Positions 8,775 through 17,165 of a DNA stretch of 64,000 nt are shown here, piece by piece. The stretch is from positions 88,300 through 152,299 of the forward strand of contig CADBZW010000003.1 of assembly GCA_902799345.1 (NCBI GenBank), written 5' to 3'. Source of the DNA: an uncultured Bacteroidia bacterium (GTDB lineage: Bacteria; Bacteroidota; Bacteroidia; Bacteroidales; F082). The notes under the pieces are model-generated. The model did not search any database and had not been told where the DNA came from. It was given only the letters and a program-made list of their open reading frames with translations. Numbering within the stretch: the first letter of the stretch is position 1; each line of letters opens with the position of its first letter. The position numbers and the translations under genes are program-made.

Positions 8775-10265
8775 ATGTATAGAAAACAAGGATTTAAGAC
8801 ATTAGCCATCATCGTCTTGGCAGGATTGCTTACCGTTTCGTGCTCCCAAAAGTCCTCTCGTACAACGGGTTGGGCCTACAATGACGCCAACAACGGAGGC
8901 TTTGAAGTCACAGAAATCAACGACCAACAGATTGGTCCCGGTTTGATTGCCATCGAAGGCGGCACCTTCGTCATGGGTGCTACCAACGACAACATCACCT
9001 ATTCTTGGGACAATGCACCTCGTAAGGTGACCGTGCCTACTTTCTTGATTGACCGCACGGAGGTCAGCAACGTGGACTACCGCGAGTACATTTACTGGCT
9101 GAATCGCGTTTATGGCCAGAACTATCCTCAGGTGGTGCGCAATGCCGCTCCCGACACCTTGGTTTGGCGTGACCGTTTGTCCTACAACGAGCCCATGGTG
9201 GAGATTTACTTCCGTCATCCTTCATACAATGACTATCCGGTGGTTGGCGTGACATGGGTGCAAGCCCAAGACTATTGCGCTTGGCGTACCGACCGTGTCA
9301 ATGAGTTGATGCTTATCGAAGCCGGCATCCTTGATTGGGATCCTTCACAGCAGGACGAAGAGAACTTCAACACCGACGCTTATCTGGCTGGTCAGTACAC
9401 TGGCAAGGTGAAGAATGGCAAGAAAGACCTCTCGAAAGGTGGCGATGGCATGCGTAACGTCAGAATGGACGATGGCATCCTCCTTCCCTCCTATCGTCTT
9501 CCCACGGAAGCTGAATGGGAATATGCCGCTGTTGGCCTGGTGGGTAACACCAGCAACGAACTCGTCAGCGAGCGTAAGGTGTATCCTTGGAGCGGTGAAG
9601 GCTTGCGTACCGACAGCAAGAGATACATGGGTAGCTTCATGGGCAACTTCAAGAAAGGTCCTGGTGACTACATGGGTGTCGCCGGTCACTTGAACGATGG
9701 TGCCGCTCTGCCCGCCCCCGTTGGTTCTTACTGGCCCAACGACTACGGCCTGTATAACATGGCTGGTAACGTTGCCGAATGGTGCCAAGATGTCTATCGT
9801 CCCTTGTCACATGAAGATGTTGCCGACTACAGCCCCTTCCGTGGTAACGTGTTTACCCGCAAGGCCGTCGACGACGAAGGCTTCCTGTTGCAGAAAGACT
9901 CCCTCGGTCGTATCCGCAGAGAACTCATCCCTCAAGAAGAAGCTTCCAAGCGTCAGAACTACCGCACTGCCTTTAACTCCAACTATGGCGACGGTGACTA
10001 CATGTCAGCCATCCGTAACCGCTGGAACGACCCGCAAGAAGACCAAAGCACCTTCACAAGAGAGATGTACGACTATGCCACCAACGACACCCCTGGTACC
10101 ACTCTCATCAACGACGAATCGAGAGTGTACAAAGGCGGCTCATGGGCAGACCTTCCTTACTACCTGAGCCCTGGCACACGCCGTTACCTCAACCAGAACC
10201 AGTCCGCCTCCACAATCGGCTTCCGCTGCGCGATGAACAAGGTTGGAAGCTCCTTTGCAAAGTAA
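8775..10265 (+). CDS. gldJ: GldJ T9SS lipoprotein (FGE-sulfatase fold)
   Basis: GldJ is an outer-membrane-associated lipoprotein of the T9SS/gliding machinery related to GldK/PorK. The 496-residue protein has a lipobox (LLTVSC, Cys23) and a formylglycine-generating-enzyme-like domain: IEGGTFVMGATNDN near 59-72, FLIDRTEVSNVDYREYIYW, LPTEAEWEYAAVG, YNMAGNVAEWCQDVY, and a C-terminal SRVYKGGSWADLPYYL ... GFRCAMN. Start ATG 8775 gives a proper lipoprotein signal. GldK is the main alternative; proximity to porU, porV and murF favours GldJ, because gldJ sits in that cluster in flavobacteria. A strong terminator follows at 10291-10323. Confidence 0.85.
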   Translation: MYRKQGFKTLAIIVLAGLLTVSCSQKSSRTTGWAYNDANNGGFEVTEINDQQIGPGLIAIEGGTFVMGATNDNITYSWDNAPRKVTVPTFLIDRTEVSNVDYREYIYWLNRVYGQNYPQVVRNAAPDTLVWRDRLSYNEPMVEIYFRHPSYNDYPVVGVTWVQAQDYCAWRTDRVNELMLIEAGILDWDPSQQDEENFNTDAYLAGQYTGKVKNGKKDLSKGGDGMRNVRMDDGILLPSYRLPTEAEWEYAAVGLVGNTSNELVSERKVYPWSGEGLRTDSKRYMGSFMGNFKKGPGDYMGVAGHLNDGAALPAPVGSYWPNDYGLYNMAGNVAEWCQDVYRPLSHEDVADYSPFRGNVFTRKAVDDEGFLLQKDSLGRIRRELIPQEEASKRQNYRTAFNSNYGDGDYMSAIRNRWNDPQEDQSTFTREMYDYATNDTPGTTLINDESRVYKGGSWADLPYYLSPGTRRYLNQNQSASTIGFRCAMNKVGSSFAK

Positions 10266-10290
10266 ATTAGATTCTTTTTCATGATAGTAT

Positions 10291-10323
10291 AGAAGCCGTT
10301 TGACTCGTCAGGCGGCTTCTTTC
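10291..10323 (+). terminator. intrinsic terminator after gldJ
   Basis: Perfect 8-bp stem AGAAGCCG (10291-10298) with CGGCTTCT (10313-10320) followed by TTT. A possible TTG start for murF at 10300 lies in the loop and is therefore rejected. Confidence 0.75.
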
Positions 10324-10341
10324 ATTGATAGATACAACAAT

Positions 10342-11619
10342 ATGATAGAGAAAATATATCAACAATTCCAGAAGGCATACAAAGTCTCCACCGACAGCCG
10401 TAAGATCGAAAAAGACGCAGTTTTCTTCGCCCTCAAAGGCGAGAACTTCGACGCCAACGACTTCGCCCTGCAGGTGGCCGAGCAAGGTGTAGCCAGCCTC
10501 GTCGTCGCCGACCGCAAAGACCTGCCCAAGCATGAGCGCATCATCATTGTGGAAAACGCTTTAAAGGCTTTACAGGATTTGGCTGCCTATCACCGCTCGC
10601 AGAGCAAGGCGACCATCCTTTCCATCACCGGCACCAACGGCAAGACGACCACCAAGGAACTCGTCTCAGCGGTTTTGGCGAAGAAATATCGCATCATCCA
10701 CACCATGGGCAACCTCAACAACCACATCGGCGTGCCGCTCACCCTGCTGAGCATCAAGCCCGACACCGAGATGGCCGTCGTGGAGATGGGCGCCAACCAC
10801 CCTGGCGAGATTGACTTCCTCTGCAAAATCGCCGACCCCGACTATGGCTTAATTACCAACATTGGAAAAGCGCATCTGGAAGGCTTCGGCAGCTTCGAGG
10901 GCGTCATTAAAACCAAGACGGAATTGTATCGGCACATCAAGGCCCATGGGAAGGCTGTGTTCGTCAACCAGGGCAACCCGCTGCTATGGGAGCAATCCGA
11001 AGGACAAGAACGCATCTCCTACGGAAAACAATGTGATGCCTTCTGCCCTGTGGTTCCTGCAGCCTGCAATCCGTATTTGAGCGTTGGCTGGAGGGAACAC
11101 CTCATCCAGACCCATCTTGTGGGCAGCTACAACTTCGAGAATGTGGCAGCCGCCATCGGCGTAGGACAGTATTTCGGTGTGGATGAAAACGCCATCGTCG
11201 AGGCCTTGGAAGCCTACACGCCCACCAACAGCCGCTCGCAGGTGGTTGAGACTCAAAAGAACCGCGTCATCATGGATGCCTACAACGCCAACCCCACCTC
11301 CATGCGCGCCGCATTGATCAACTTCGCCAGCATCTGCGGAGAGCAACACCTATTAATACTTGGCGACATGCGCGAGTTGGGCACGGCCTCCGAAGAAGAG
11401 CACCGCAACATCCTTGGCTTGATGAAGGAATTGAAATTCAAGGAGGCTTTGTTGGTCGGTTCGAACTTCAGTGCTTACAATGAGAATCCTGACTGGAAGA
11501 CCTTTGCAAAAGTGGAAGACTTGTGCGAGTATCTTGAAAGCAATCCCGTCAGCGGGAAGACGATACTCGTTAAAGGATCTCATAGTGTGCAACTTGAGAA
11601 AGTATTACCATTATTATGA
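10342..11619 (+). CDS. murF: UDP-N-acetylmuramoyl-tripeptide--D-alanyl-D-alanine ligase
   Basis: MurF adds D-Ala-D-Ala to UDP-MurNAc-tripeptide, the last cytoplasmic step of the peptidoglycan precursor. With ATG 10342 the protein has 425 residues and begins MIEKIYQQF like other Bacteroidota MurF proteins. Landmarks: VSTDSRKIEKDAVFFALKGE substrate-binding block (15-34), P-loop GTNGKTTT (97-104), MGNLNNHIGVPLTLL, EMGANHPGEI, the MurF pattern DAYNANPTSM, and GDMRELG. The upstream in-frame TTG falls in the gldJ terminator. Its position beside gldJ/porU/porV is conserved in the phylum. Confidence 0.95.
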   Translation: MIEKIYQQFQKAYKVSTDSRKIEKDAVFFALKGENFDANDFALQVAEQGVASLVVADRKDLPKHERIIIVENALKALQDLAAYHRSQSKATILSITGTNGKTTTKELVSAVLAKKYRIIHTMGNLNNHIGVPLTLLSIKPDTEMAVVEMGANHPGEIDFLCKIADPDYGLITNIGKAHLEGFGSFEGVIKTKTELYRHIKAHGKAVFVNQGNPLLWEQSEGQERISYGKQCDAFCPVVPAACNPYLSVGWREHLIQTHLVGSYNFENVAAAIGVGQYFGVDENAIVEALEAYTPTNSRSQVVETQKNRVIMDAYNANPTSMRAALINFASICGEQHLLILGDMRELGTASEEEHRNILGLMKELKFKEALLVGSNFSAYNENPDWKTFAKVEDLCEYLESNPVSGKTILVKGSHSVQLEKVLPLL

Positions 11620-11637
11620 CGAATACCTACCCTCAAG

Positions 11638-11727
11638 CCGTCATTGCGGGCTTGACCCGCCATCTCCTTAGCGGAAAGGATACGTCTTCGCGCTCAGGAG
11701 ATGGCGGATGTTCCTCCGCCATGACGG
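11638..11727. repeat. cloverleaf-forming intergenic repeat, copy 1
   Basis: A 90-bp element with nested inverted repeats: outer stem CCGTCAT/ATGACGG, two lateral hairpins (GCGGGCTTGACCCGC and GGCGGATGTTCCTCCGCC), inner stem ATCTCCT/AGGAGAT. Its reverse complement matches 40477-40567 closely. It begins 18 bp after the murF stop and lies in the murF-anmK gap. Confidence 0.75.
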
Positions 11728-11765
11728 TTTAAGTTCAAGGATTATACCCCGTTATAACACCGCCA

Positions 11766-12821
11766 ATGAAAGAAACCACCGCCATAGGCATGATGTCGGG
11801 CAGCTCGCTGGACGGGCTGGACATCGCACTTGTACGCTTTCAGGAAGAGGGAGACAACTACCGCTTCCACATCCTTGAAGCCGAGACCCTACCCTATCCT
11901 GAGCATTGGAAAGCGATGCTCTCCGAGGCCTTCCACAAACAGCCTGAAGACTTGGTGCAGTTGGACAAGGACTACGGCAGATACTTAGGCGAGCAGGTGT
12001 TGGATTTCGCGAAGAAGCATAATGTTACGCCCGACTTCGTCGCTTCGCACGGTCACACCATCTTTCATCGCCCCGAGGAGCATTACACCCTGCAAATCGG
12101 CGACGGGCAGGAACTGGCCAAGGCTTGCGGCTTCACGGTCATCAACGACTTCCGCAGCGAAGATGTCAGCAAGGGCGGACAGGGAGCGCCGCTGGTACCC
12201 ATTGGTGACAAGCTACTCTTCGGCGACTATGAGATTTGTCTCAACATCGGCGGCATCGCCAACCTCTCCTACGACGAGGAGGGCAAGCGCATTGCATACG
12301 ACCTATGCATCGCTAACCAAGCCCTGAACTATCTCGCAAATATGAACGGCCGCGACTACGACCGCGACGGCGAAATGGCTCGCAGCGGCGAAGTCGACAT
12401 CACCTTGTTGAAACAGCTGAACAGGCATCCTTTCTATGGACAGTTTCCGCCCAAGTCGTTGGGACGTGAGTTCTTCGAGGCCAACCAGAAACAGCTCTTG
12501 CAAGGTCTCTCCGTTCCTGATATGCTGGCCACCTTTGTAGAGCACATCGCATTGCAAATTGCATTGCCCATCAGCTTCCTGCCTAAAGGCAAGATACTCT
12601 GCACCGGCGGCGGCGCGAGGAATAAATTCCTCATCGAGCGCCTGCAAGCCCGCACCAAACACGAGGTGGTCGTCCCAGAAAAGCAAATCATCGACTACAA
12701 GGAGGCTTTGGTCTTTGCATTCCTCGGATTATTAAGAATGGAGGGAAAGACCAATGTATTGGCTTCAGTGACTGGTGCCGAGAGTGACAGTTGCAGCGGA
12801 AAGATCTGGAAGTCTTGCTAA
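11766..12821 (+). CDS. anmK: anhydro-N-acetylmuramic acid kinase
   Basis: AnmK phosphorylates 1,6-anhydro-MurNAc released from cell wall turnover, giving MurNAc-6-phosphate for recycling. The 351-residue length is normal. Family signatures visible: GMMSGSSLDGLDIALV at 8-23, SHGHTIFHRPEEHYTLQIGD, VINDFRSEDVSKGGQGAPLV, LNIGGIANLSY, and GKILCTGGGARNKFLIERL near the C-terminus. It follows murF by 146 bp with the cloverleaf repeat between them, so both cell-wall genes may or may not share a transcript. Confidence 0.95.
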   Translation: MKETTAIGMMSGSSLDGLDIALVRFQEEGDNYRFHILEAETLPYPEHWKAMLSEAFHKQPEDLVQLDKDYGRYLGEQVLDFAKKHNVTPDFVASHGHTIFHRPEEHYTLQIGDGQELAKACGFTVINDFRSEDVSKGGQGAPLVPIGDKLLFGDYEICLNIGGIANLSYDEEGKRIAYDLCIANQALNYLANMNGRDYDRDGEMARSGEVDITLLKQLNRHPFYGQFPPKSLGREFFEANQKQLLQGLSVPDMLATFVEHIALQIALPISFLPKGKILCTGGGARNKFLIERLQARTKHEVVVPEKQIIDYKEALVFAFLGLLRMEGKTNVLASVTGAESDSCSGKIWKSC

Positions 12822-12860
12822 AGCATTCTTTTTTATCGTTCATTTACAGCAACATACCCG

Positions 12861-12906
12861 ACAGCAAACGACAACAAACGACTACTGTCGACAACAAACG
12901 TTTGTT
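12861..12906. promoter_or_regulatory. repeated CAAACG motif upstream of ORF6N gene, possible operator
   Basis: Direct copies ACAGCAAACG (12861), ACAACAAACG (12871) and ACAACAAACG (12891); the last runs into the perfect 14-bp palindrome AACAAACGTTTGTT (12893-12906), 62 bp before the ORF6N start. The pattern resembles a repressor site; no regulator is identified. Confidence 0.45.
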
Positions 12907-12968
12907 CAACGGCTTGGTCTTGACAAAAGGTATTTCTTTGCAGTGAAAACAAGTAATACAACTAGAAA

Positions 12969-13886
12969 ATGGCAAAGAAAGAAACCAACACAGAACTTGA
13001 AATCACAATTTGTGACATCAAAAGTAACGACAGTATCAATATAGAATCTTTGATACGCATAATTAGAGGCCAACAGGTAATGCTTGACTCGGATTTGGCA
13101 ATGCTGTATGGCGTTGAAACTAAAAGATTGAACGAACAGGTTAAACGAAATCTCAATCGTTTTCCAGAAGATTTCATGTTTCAACTAACTCAGGATGAGG
13201 CAGTTCGTTCAAGGTCGCAAATTGCGACCTTGAACACCCAAAGAGGTCAAAATATAAAATATCTTCCCTATGCCTTCACCCGCAATGGCATCGCTATGCT
13301 CAGCAGCGTGTTAAAGTCTGATACTGCTGTGGCGGTCAACATTCGCATCATGCGGGCTTTCACCATGATACCGCAACTCGTTAATCACAACACGCAGATT
13401 ATTGAGCGCATCTTCAACATTGAGCAGCATCAACAAGAGACAGACAAAACGATCAAGGTCATTCTTGACAGAATCGAGGACTTTAACCCCAAGCTCCTCT
13501 CCGAGCAAGTCTTCCCTACCGGCTGCGTCTGGGATGCATGGACTTATATTTCAGATCTCGTTAGAAGCGCCCAACAAAGAATCGCCCTTATCGACAATTA
13601 CGTTGACGACCGAGTGCTTTCCATGTTCACAAAGAGAGCCGACGGCGTTTCAGCGACCATTCACACCCGATATAACGAACAATTTCTCACTGACCTGAAG
13701 AAACACAACACCCAATATCCAGAGATTGAATTCATCCAACTGACACACCGAAATCATGATCGTTTCCTCATCATCGATGACAAAGTCTTCCTGTTGGGAG
13801 CAAGCTTGAAGGATATGGGAATGGGGCTTTGCGCGGTAACTGAAATGGCCATTGAGCCAGAGACCATTCTGGAGTTGCTGAAATGA
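12969..13886 (+). CDS. ORF6N-domain protein with PLD-like C-terminal domain
   Basis: A 305-residue protein. Residues about 24-110 are an ORF6N (KilA-N-related) DNA-binding domain: IRGQQVMLDSDLAMLYGVET, NEQVKRNLNRFPEDFMFQL, and a polymorphic RSQIATLNTQRGQNIKYLPY segment. The C-terminal half resembles a phospholipase D-like nuclease half-site: RIALIDNYVDDRVLSMF, then HDRFLIIDDKVFLLGASLKD, where His263 is followed by Arg265 in place of the usual Lys, with Asp270. ORF6N proteins occur in phages and widely in Bacteroidota; their function is unclear. It stands alone between anmK and a T9SS cargo gene, has no visible partner, and its sequence looks more AT-rich than neighbouring core genes, hinting at acquisition (composition was not computed). 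Confidence 0.82.
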   Translation: MAKKETNTELEITICDIKSNDSINIESLIRIIRGQQVMLDSDLAMLYGVETKRLNEQVKRNLNRFPEDFMFQLTQDEAVRSRSQIATLNTQRGQNIKYLPYAFTRNGIAMLSSVLKSDTAVAVNIRIMRAFTMIPQLVNHNTQIIERIFNIEQHQQETDKTIKVILDRIEDFNPKLLSEQVFPTGCVWDAWTYISDLVRSAQQRIALIDNYVDDRVLSMFTKRADGVSATIHTRYNEQFLTDLKKHNTQYPEIEFIQLTHRNHDRFLIIDDKVFLLGASLKDMGMGLCAVTEMAIEPETILELLK

Positions 13887-13927
13887 AAAAAAACTTCAAA
13901 ACCATCTATATAAACCAAATTCTTCTT

Positions 13928-13935
13928 ACCTTTGC
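13928..13935 (+). promoter_or_regulatory. -7 promoter element of the InlB-repeat cargo gene
   Basis: TACCTTTG, a TAnnTTTG match, predicts a leader of about 115 nt before the ATG at 14056. Confidence 0.5.
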
Positions 13936-13937
13936 CT

Positions 13938-13965
13938 TGTCATCCTCTCCGATTAGGATGGCAAA
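13938..13965 (+). other. hairpin in the 5' leader of the 951-residue cargo gene
   Basis: TTGTCATCCT and AGGATGGCAA form a 10-bp stem with one G-T pair and an 8-nt loop, just after the predicted transcription start. Role unknown; it could stabilise the mRNA. Confidence 0.4.
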
Positions 13966-14055
13966 CAAAATGGGAACATGTTGAACTGGCATTTATTCTG
14001 CGGCTTTTTGAGCGTCCCAAACTCAAGTCCCCGCACAGAGATAGTCGATTAAAAA

Positions 14056-16911
14056 ATGAAACTAAAAAAGTTATTGATTCTTTCATTGGGCTTTGCTTTA
14101 AGCCTTGACGCATTCGCGCAACAACGAGTTGCAAAAAATGACATCAAGCCTTTAATTGTGGAAATAAAAAAAGGCATAGCCATAGGCAATGAGGGTTCAG
14201 TCCCAACAGCCTCAAATTTTGCTCCGCAAACCGCCGAGAGTGTTGTCATCAACAGATACCAAGATCTGGAAGACGCTGAAACCATGATGACCTATTACGA
14301 TCTCCAGTCGAACAGATGGTGCTCCAACCGTATGTATCAACTGCCTAACGGCAATGTCGGTGTTGTCGGTACCATGTCACACGAAGCTAATCTAGCATGC
14401 AGTGACCGCGGCACGGGATACAACTTCTACAACGGTGATTGGATGGAAGAGCCTGAAACTCGTGTCGAGCCCTACCGTGCTGGTTGGCCCACCATCGCTC
14501 AGTATGGTGAGACTGGTGAAGTCATGGTTTCACACGCTCCCATCCACTGCTATGTCAGAGAAGTCGCCGGTGAAGGCGAATGGATAGACATGGGTCTGCT
14601 CCCGGCTTCCCCAGAAGGTTATCCTTATGACCACGAACTCTCTTGGCCGAGAATCGCCACTTCTGGTGAAAACCACAACATCATCCATTTGATTGCCTGC
14701 ATCCAACACGCCATCTCAAGCGATGAGATTGCTCTCCATCAGGTATACTACCGTTCGGAAGACGGCGGCCAAACCTGGATTACCGCTTACTCACCCCTCG
14801 TACAAGACAACGAAGAGACGGGGCATTACGACGCTGAATCCTACAACATCTCCGCTTACGGTCACACTGTTGCCATGGTCTATGGTGACGACGTTCATAG
14901 CCATGTCGTTATGTACAAATCCACTAACGACGGTCAAACATGGAACAGAACTGTTATTTGGGAGAACCCTTATTACGGACTTGATTTCGAAACAGATCCT
15001 GCATCAGTGTTCACTGACACCGTGTTTGGTCCTGCTAACCTTGCTTTAGCCGTTGGTCCCGACGGCATTGCTCATGTGGCTATGACCACTTACGAGTATC
15101 TCCACGATGAACTCGGCAACAACTACACATCCTTCCATGGTCGTGCTGTTGACGGTGTCTACTACTGGAATGACACCCAACCGGCTCCCATCCAATCCCC
15201 GGACGGCAATCCGCACTATGCTTTGAGACTATGGTGGCCTGCTGGTGATGGTCATTTCCAAATGCACAATGACTCCACCAAATGGATTGGATACATGCCG
15301 ATGTACACAGACATGGATGGTAACATCATCGAATACGACAGCGACATGTTCTACATTGGCGATGACTATCTTAAGAAAATGCATAGTGGCCAATCGGCCA
15401 TGCCTGCTCTCTCCATTGACCCGATGGGCAACATCGCTTGCGCTTTCTCCGCTCCTTGTACCAAACAATCAGACGAGAATGCCCACTACCACAGACACAT
15501 CTATGTGAGCTATCGTAACGTCAACAATGGTTATTGGGAACAAGTGGTTGACGAACTCACGGACCCAGATGTTGACTCTAATTACACGGGCAGCGAAAAC
15601 ATCTTCACATTTAGCGTCGACAACACCGCCAACGTAAACGAGTTCTGGTTTGGCTACCAAACCGACGATCAAATCGGTCTCTACTGGAGCAGCAACGCCT
15701 CTCAAACCTCGGCTTCCGAAAACGGCATCCGCGTCGTCAAAGTCAATCACGACACAAGTAATTCGGTTTATGAAATCACCGCCACCTCCAGCCCCACCAA
15801 TGGCGGGACCATATCAGGTACTGGCACATACACTTCAGGAAGTACTTGTACACTTCACGCAACGCCAAACAACGGTTATTCGTTTGTGAAGTGGACAAAG
15901 AACGGGACTCAAGTTTCCACCAATGCCAATTACAGTTTTACGGTTACGAGAGACGCTTCTTTTGTGGCACATTTCCAACAAGACACCCCCAACTACACTA
16001 TTACCGCCACAGCTAACCCCACCAATGGTGGCACAATAACAGGTGCAGGCACATACCCATCAGGAAGCACATGTACTTTACGAGCCATGGCCAACGAGGG
16101 ATTTACGTTTGTTAAATGGACATGGAATGGGAGTTTGGTCTCGACCAATCAGAATTACAGCTTTATAGTTACGACTAATGCCTCATACTTAGCCCACTTT
16201 ACTCAAAGCGCCAACCAATATACCGTTTCTGCAACAGCCATCCCCGCCAATGGAGGTTCGGTTTCGGGCGGGGGCACCTACGAGCAAGGTTCCATTTGCA
16301 CTTTGACAGCTACTGCCAACAATGGTTTCTCATTCATGAATTGGATTGAAAACGGTATAGTTGTCTCAACAGAAGCCAGCTACTCATTTACGGTAGATCG
16401 AGAGCGCAGTCTCATGGCTGTGTTCTCGCAAGAGCTTTACTACACTATTTCCGCCATCGCGGGAGCTAACGGTTCCATTTCTCCCGAAGGAGATGTGATG
16501 GTTTTTCCAGGTGAAGACAAAACTTTCACCATGATACCCAACAGCGGTTGCCGGGTAAGCAATGTTTTGGTTGATGGCTTGGATGTCGGTCCTGTGGAGT
16601 CCTATACTTTCCGAAACGTGAACGGGAACCATTCCATCAGAGTCCAATTCAGCGGCCTCGGCGTGGACGATAATACGACATTCGATTTGAAAGTTTATCC
16701 GAATCCTGCCAATGACAAAATCAATATCCAGTGCCAGAATATGAAACAGGTTTCTATTTTCAATCTGTTTGGAGTTCAGATAGAAAGAAAGGATGTAAAT
16801 GATGATCATGCCGTTTTAAGCACCGACAATCTTCCACAAGGAACCTACATCCTGAAAGTGGAAAACAACGATGGAAGAATCGGCTATACACGATTTATTC
16901 TCATGAAATAA
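14056..16911 (+). CDS. T9SS-secreted protein with Asp-box region and InlB-type repeats
   Basis: A 951-residue exported protein (MKLKKLLILSLGFALSLDAF then AQQ). Residues about 70-560 look like a beta-propeller with Asp-box motifs SEDGGQTW and STNDGQTW. From about residue 572 there are three 75-residue divergent InlB B-repeat-like units (TNGGTISGTGTY ... SFVKWTKNG ... VAHF), a fourth related unit (YYTISAIAGANGSISPEGD), then a type A T9SS sorting domain (LKVYPNPANDKINIQ ... LPQGTYILKV). It is probably a cell-surface or released adhesive or carbohydrate-interacting protein. I see no FRIP motif, so sialidase activity is not claimed. Ligand unknown. Confidence 0.8.
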   Translation: MKLKKLLILSLGFALSLDAFAQQRVAKNDIKPLIVEIKKGIAIGNEGSVPTASNFAPQTAESVVINRYQDLEDAETMMTYYDLQSNRWCSNRMYQLPNGNVGVVGTMSHEANLACSDRGTGYNFYNGDWMEEPETRVEPYRAGWPTIAQYGETGEVMVSHAPIHCYVREVAGEGEWIDMGLLPASPEGYPYDHELSWPRIATSGENHNIIHLIACIQHAISSDEIALHQVYYRSEDGGQTWITAYSPLVQDNEETGHYDAESYNISAYGHTVAMVYGDDVHSHVVMYKSTNDGQTWNRTVIWENPYYGLDFETDPASVFTDTVFGPANLALAVGPDGIAHVAMTTYEYLHDELGNNYTSFHGRAVDGVYYWNDTQPAPIQSPDGNPHYALRLWWPAGDGHFQMHNDSTKWIGYMPMYTDMDGNIIEYDSDMFYIGDDYLKKMHSGQSAMPALSIDPMGNIACAFSAPCTKQSDENAHYHRHIYVSYRNVNNGYWEQVVDELTDPDVDSNYTGSENIFTFSVDNTANVNEFWFGYQTDDQIGLYWSSNASQTSASENGIRVVKVNHDTSNSVYEITATSSPTNGGTISGTGTYTSGSTCTLHATPNNGYSFVKWTKNGTQVSTNANYSFTVTRDASFVAHFQQDTPNYTITATANPTNGGTITGAGTYPSGSTCTLRAMANEGFTFVKWTWNGSLVSTNQNYSFIVTTNASYLAHFTQSANQYTVSATAIPANGGSVSGGGTYEQGSICTLTATANNGFSFMNWIENGIVVSTEASYSFTVDRERSLMAVFSQELYYTISAIAGANGSISPEGDVMVFPGEDKTFTMIPNSGCRVSNVLVDGLDVGPVESYTFRNVNGNHSIRVQFSGLGVDDNTTFDLKVYPNPANDKINIQCQNMKQVSIFNLFGVQIERKDVNDDHAVLSTDNLPQGTYILKVENNDGRIGYTRFILMK

Positions 16912-16915
16912 CTTT

Positions 16916-16943
16916 GTAGAGACGAGCCATGGCACATCTCTAC
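16916..16943. repeat. palindromic GTAGAGAC element
   Basis: Imperfect palindrome GTAGAGACGAGCC followed by ATGGCACATCTCTAC, starting 5 bp after the stop of the T9SS cargo gene. It may help terminate transcription, though no T-run follows. Confidence 0.5.
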
Positions 16944-16955
16944 AGACTATCGGCT

Positions 16956-16986
16956 GCCCTCTGTCTCAAAATGGAGTACAGAGGGC
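16956..16986. repeat. 9-bp inverted repeat downstream of T9SS cargo
   Basis: GCCCTCTGT (16956-16964) and ACAGAGGGC (16978-16986) form a perfect stem with a 13-nt loop. There is no U-tract, so it is an mRNA 3'-end hairpin or weak terminator at best. Confidence 0.5.
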
Positions 16987-17078
16987 GGTTGGGTATTTGC
17001 CGTGACCAGCGGAATCCATCAAAACTACTTCGGTCCCACCATATCGTTTACCCAACCAACCGAAAAACACAAGAAATA

Positions 17079-17127
17079 GGTTGTTCGATTAACCGATTTT
17101 TTGATAAAAACGGTTATCGTATTAACC
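17079..17127. promoter_or_regulatory. pair of GGTT-N8-AACC sites upstream of the ATPase gene
   Basis: GGTTGTTCGATTAACC (17079-17094) and GGTTATCGTATTAACC (17112-17127) are two similar interrupted palindromes, 33 bp apart start to start. The second lies just upstream of the -7 element at 17135, where a repressor would block initiation. Confidence 0.5.
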
Positions 17128-17134
17128 TTTTTTG

Positions 17135-17142
17135 TATCTTTG
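17135..17142 (+). promoter_or_regulatory. -7 promoter element of the AAA ATPase gene
   Basis: TATCTTTG fits TAnnTTTG and is followed by GCAGCC, as at several promoters in this window. The ATG follows at 17166. Confidence 0.6.
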
Positions 17143-17165
17143 CAGCCTAAAGACGAACAGAAAAG

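Noticed and set aside
10300-10341. TTG start for murF giving 14 extra residues
   Set aside because: It lies in the loop of the gldJ terminator; ATG 10342 gives the normal MurF N-terminus.
14056-16911. Sialidase call for the Asp-box protein
   Set aside because: Two Asp-box motifs are present but no FRIP motif or catalytic triad could be located.
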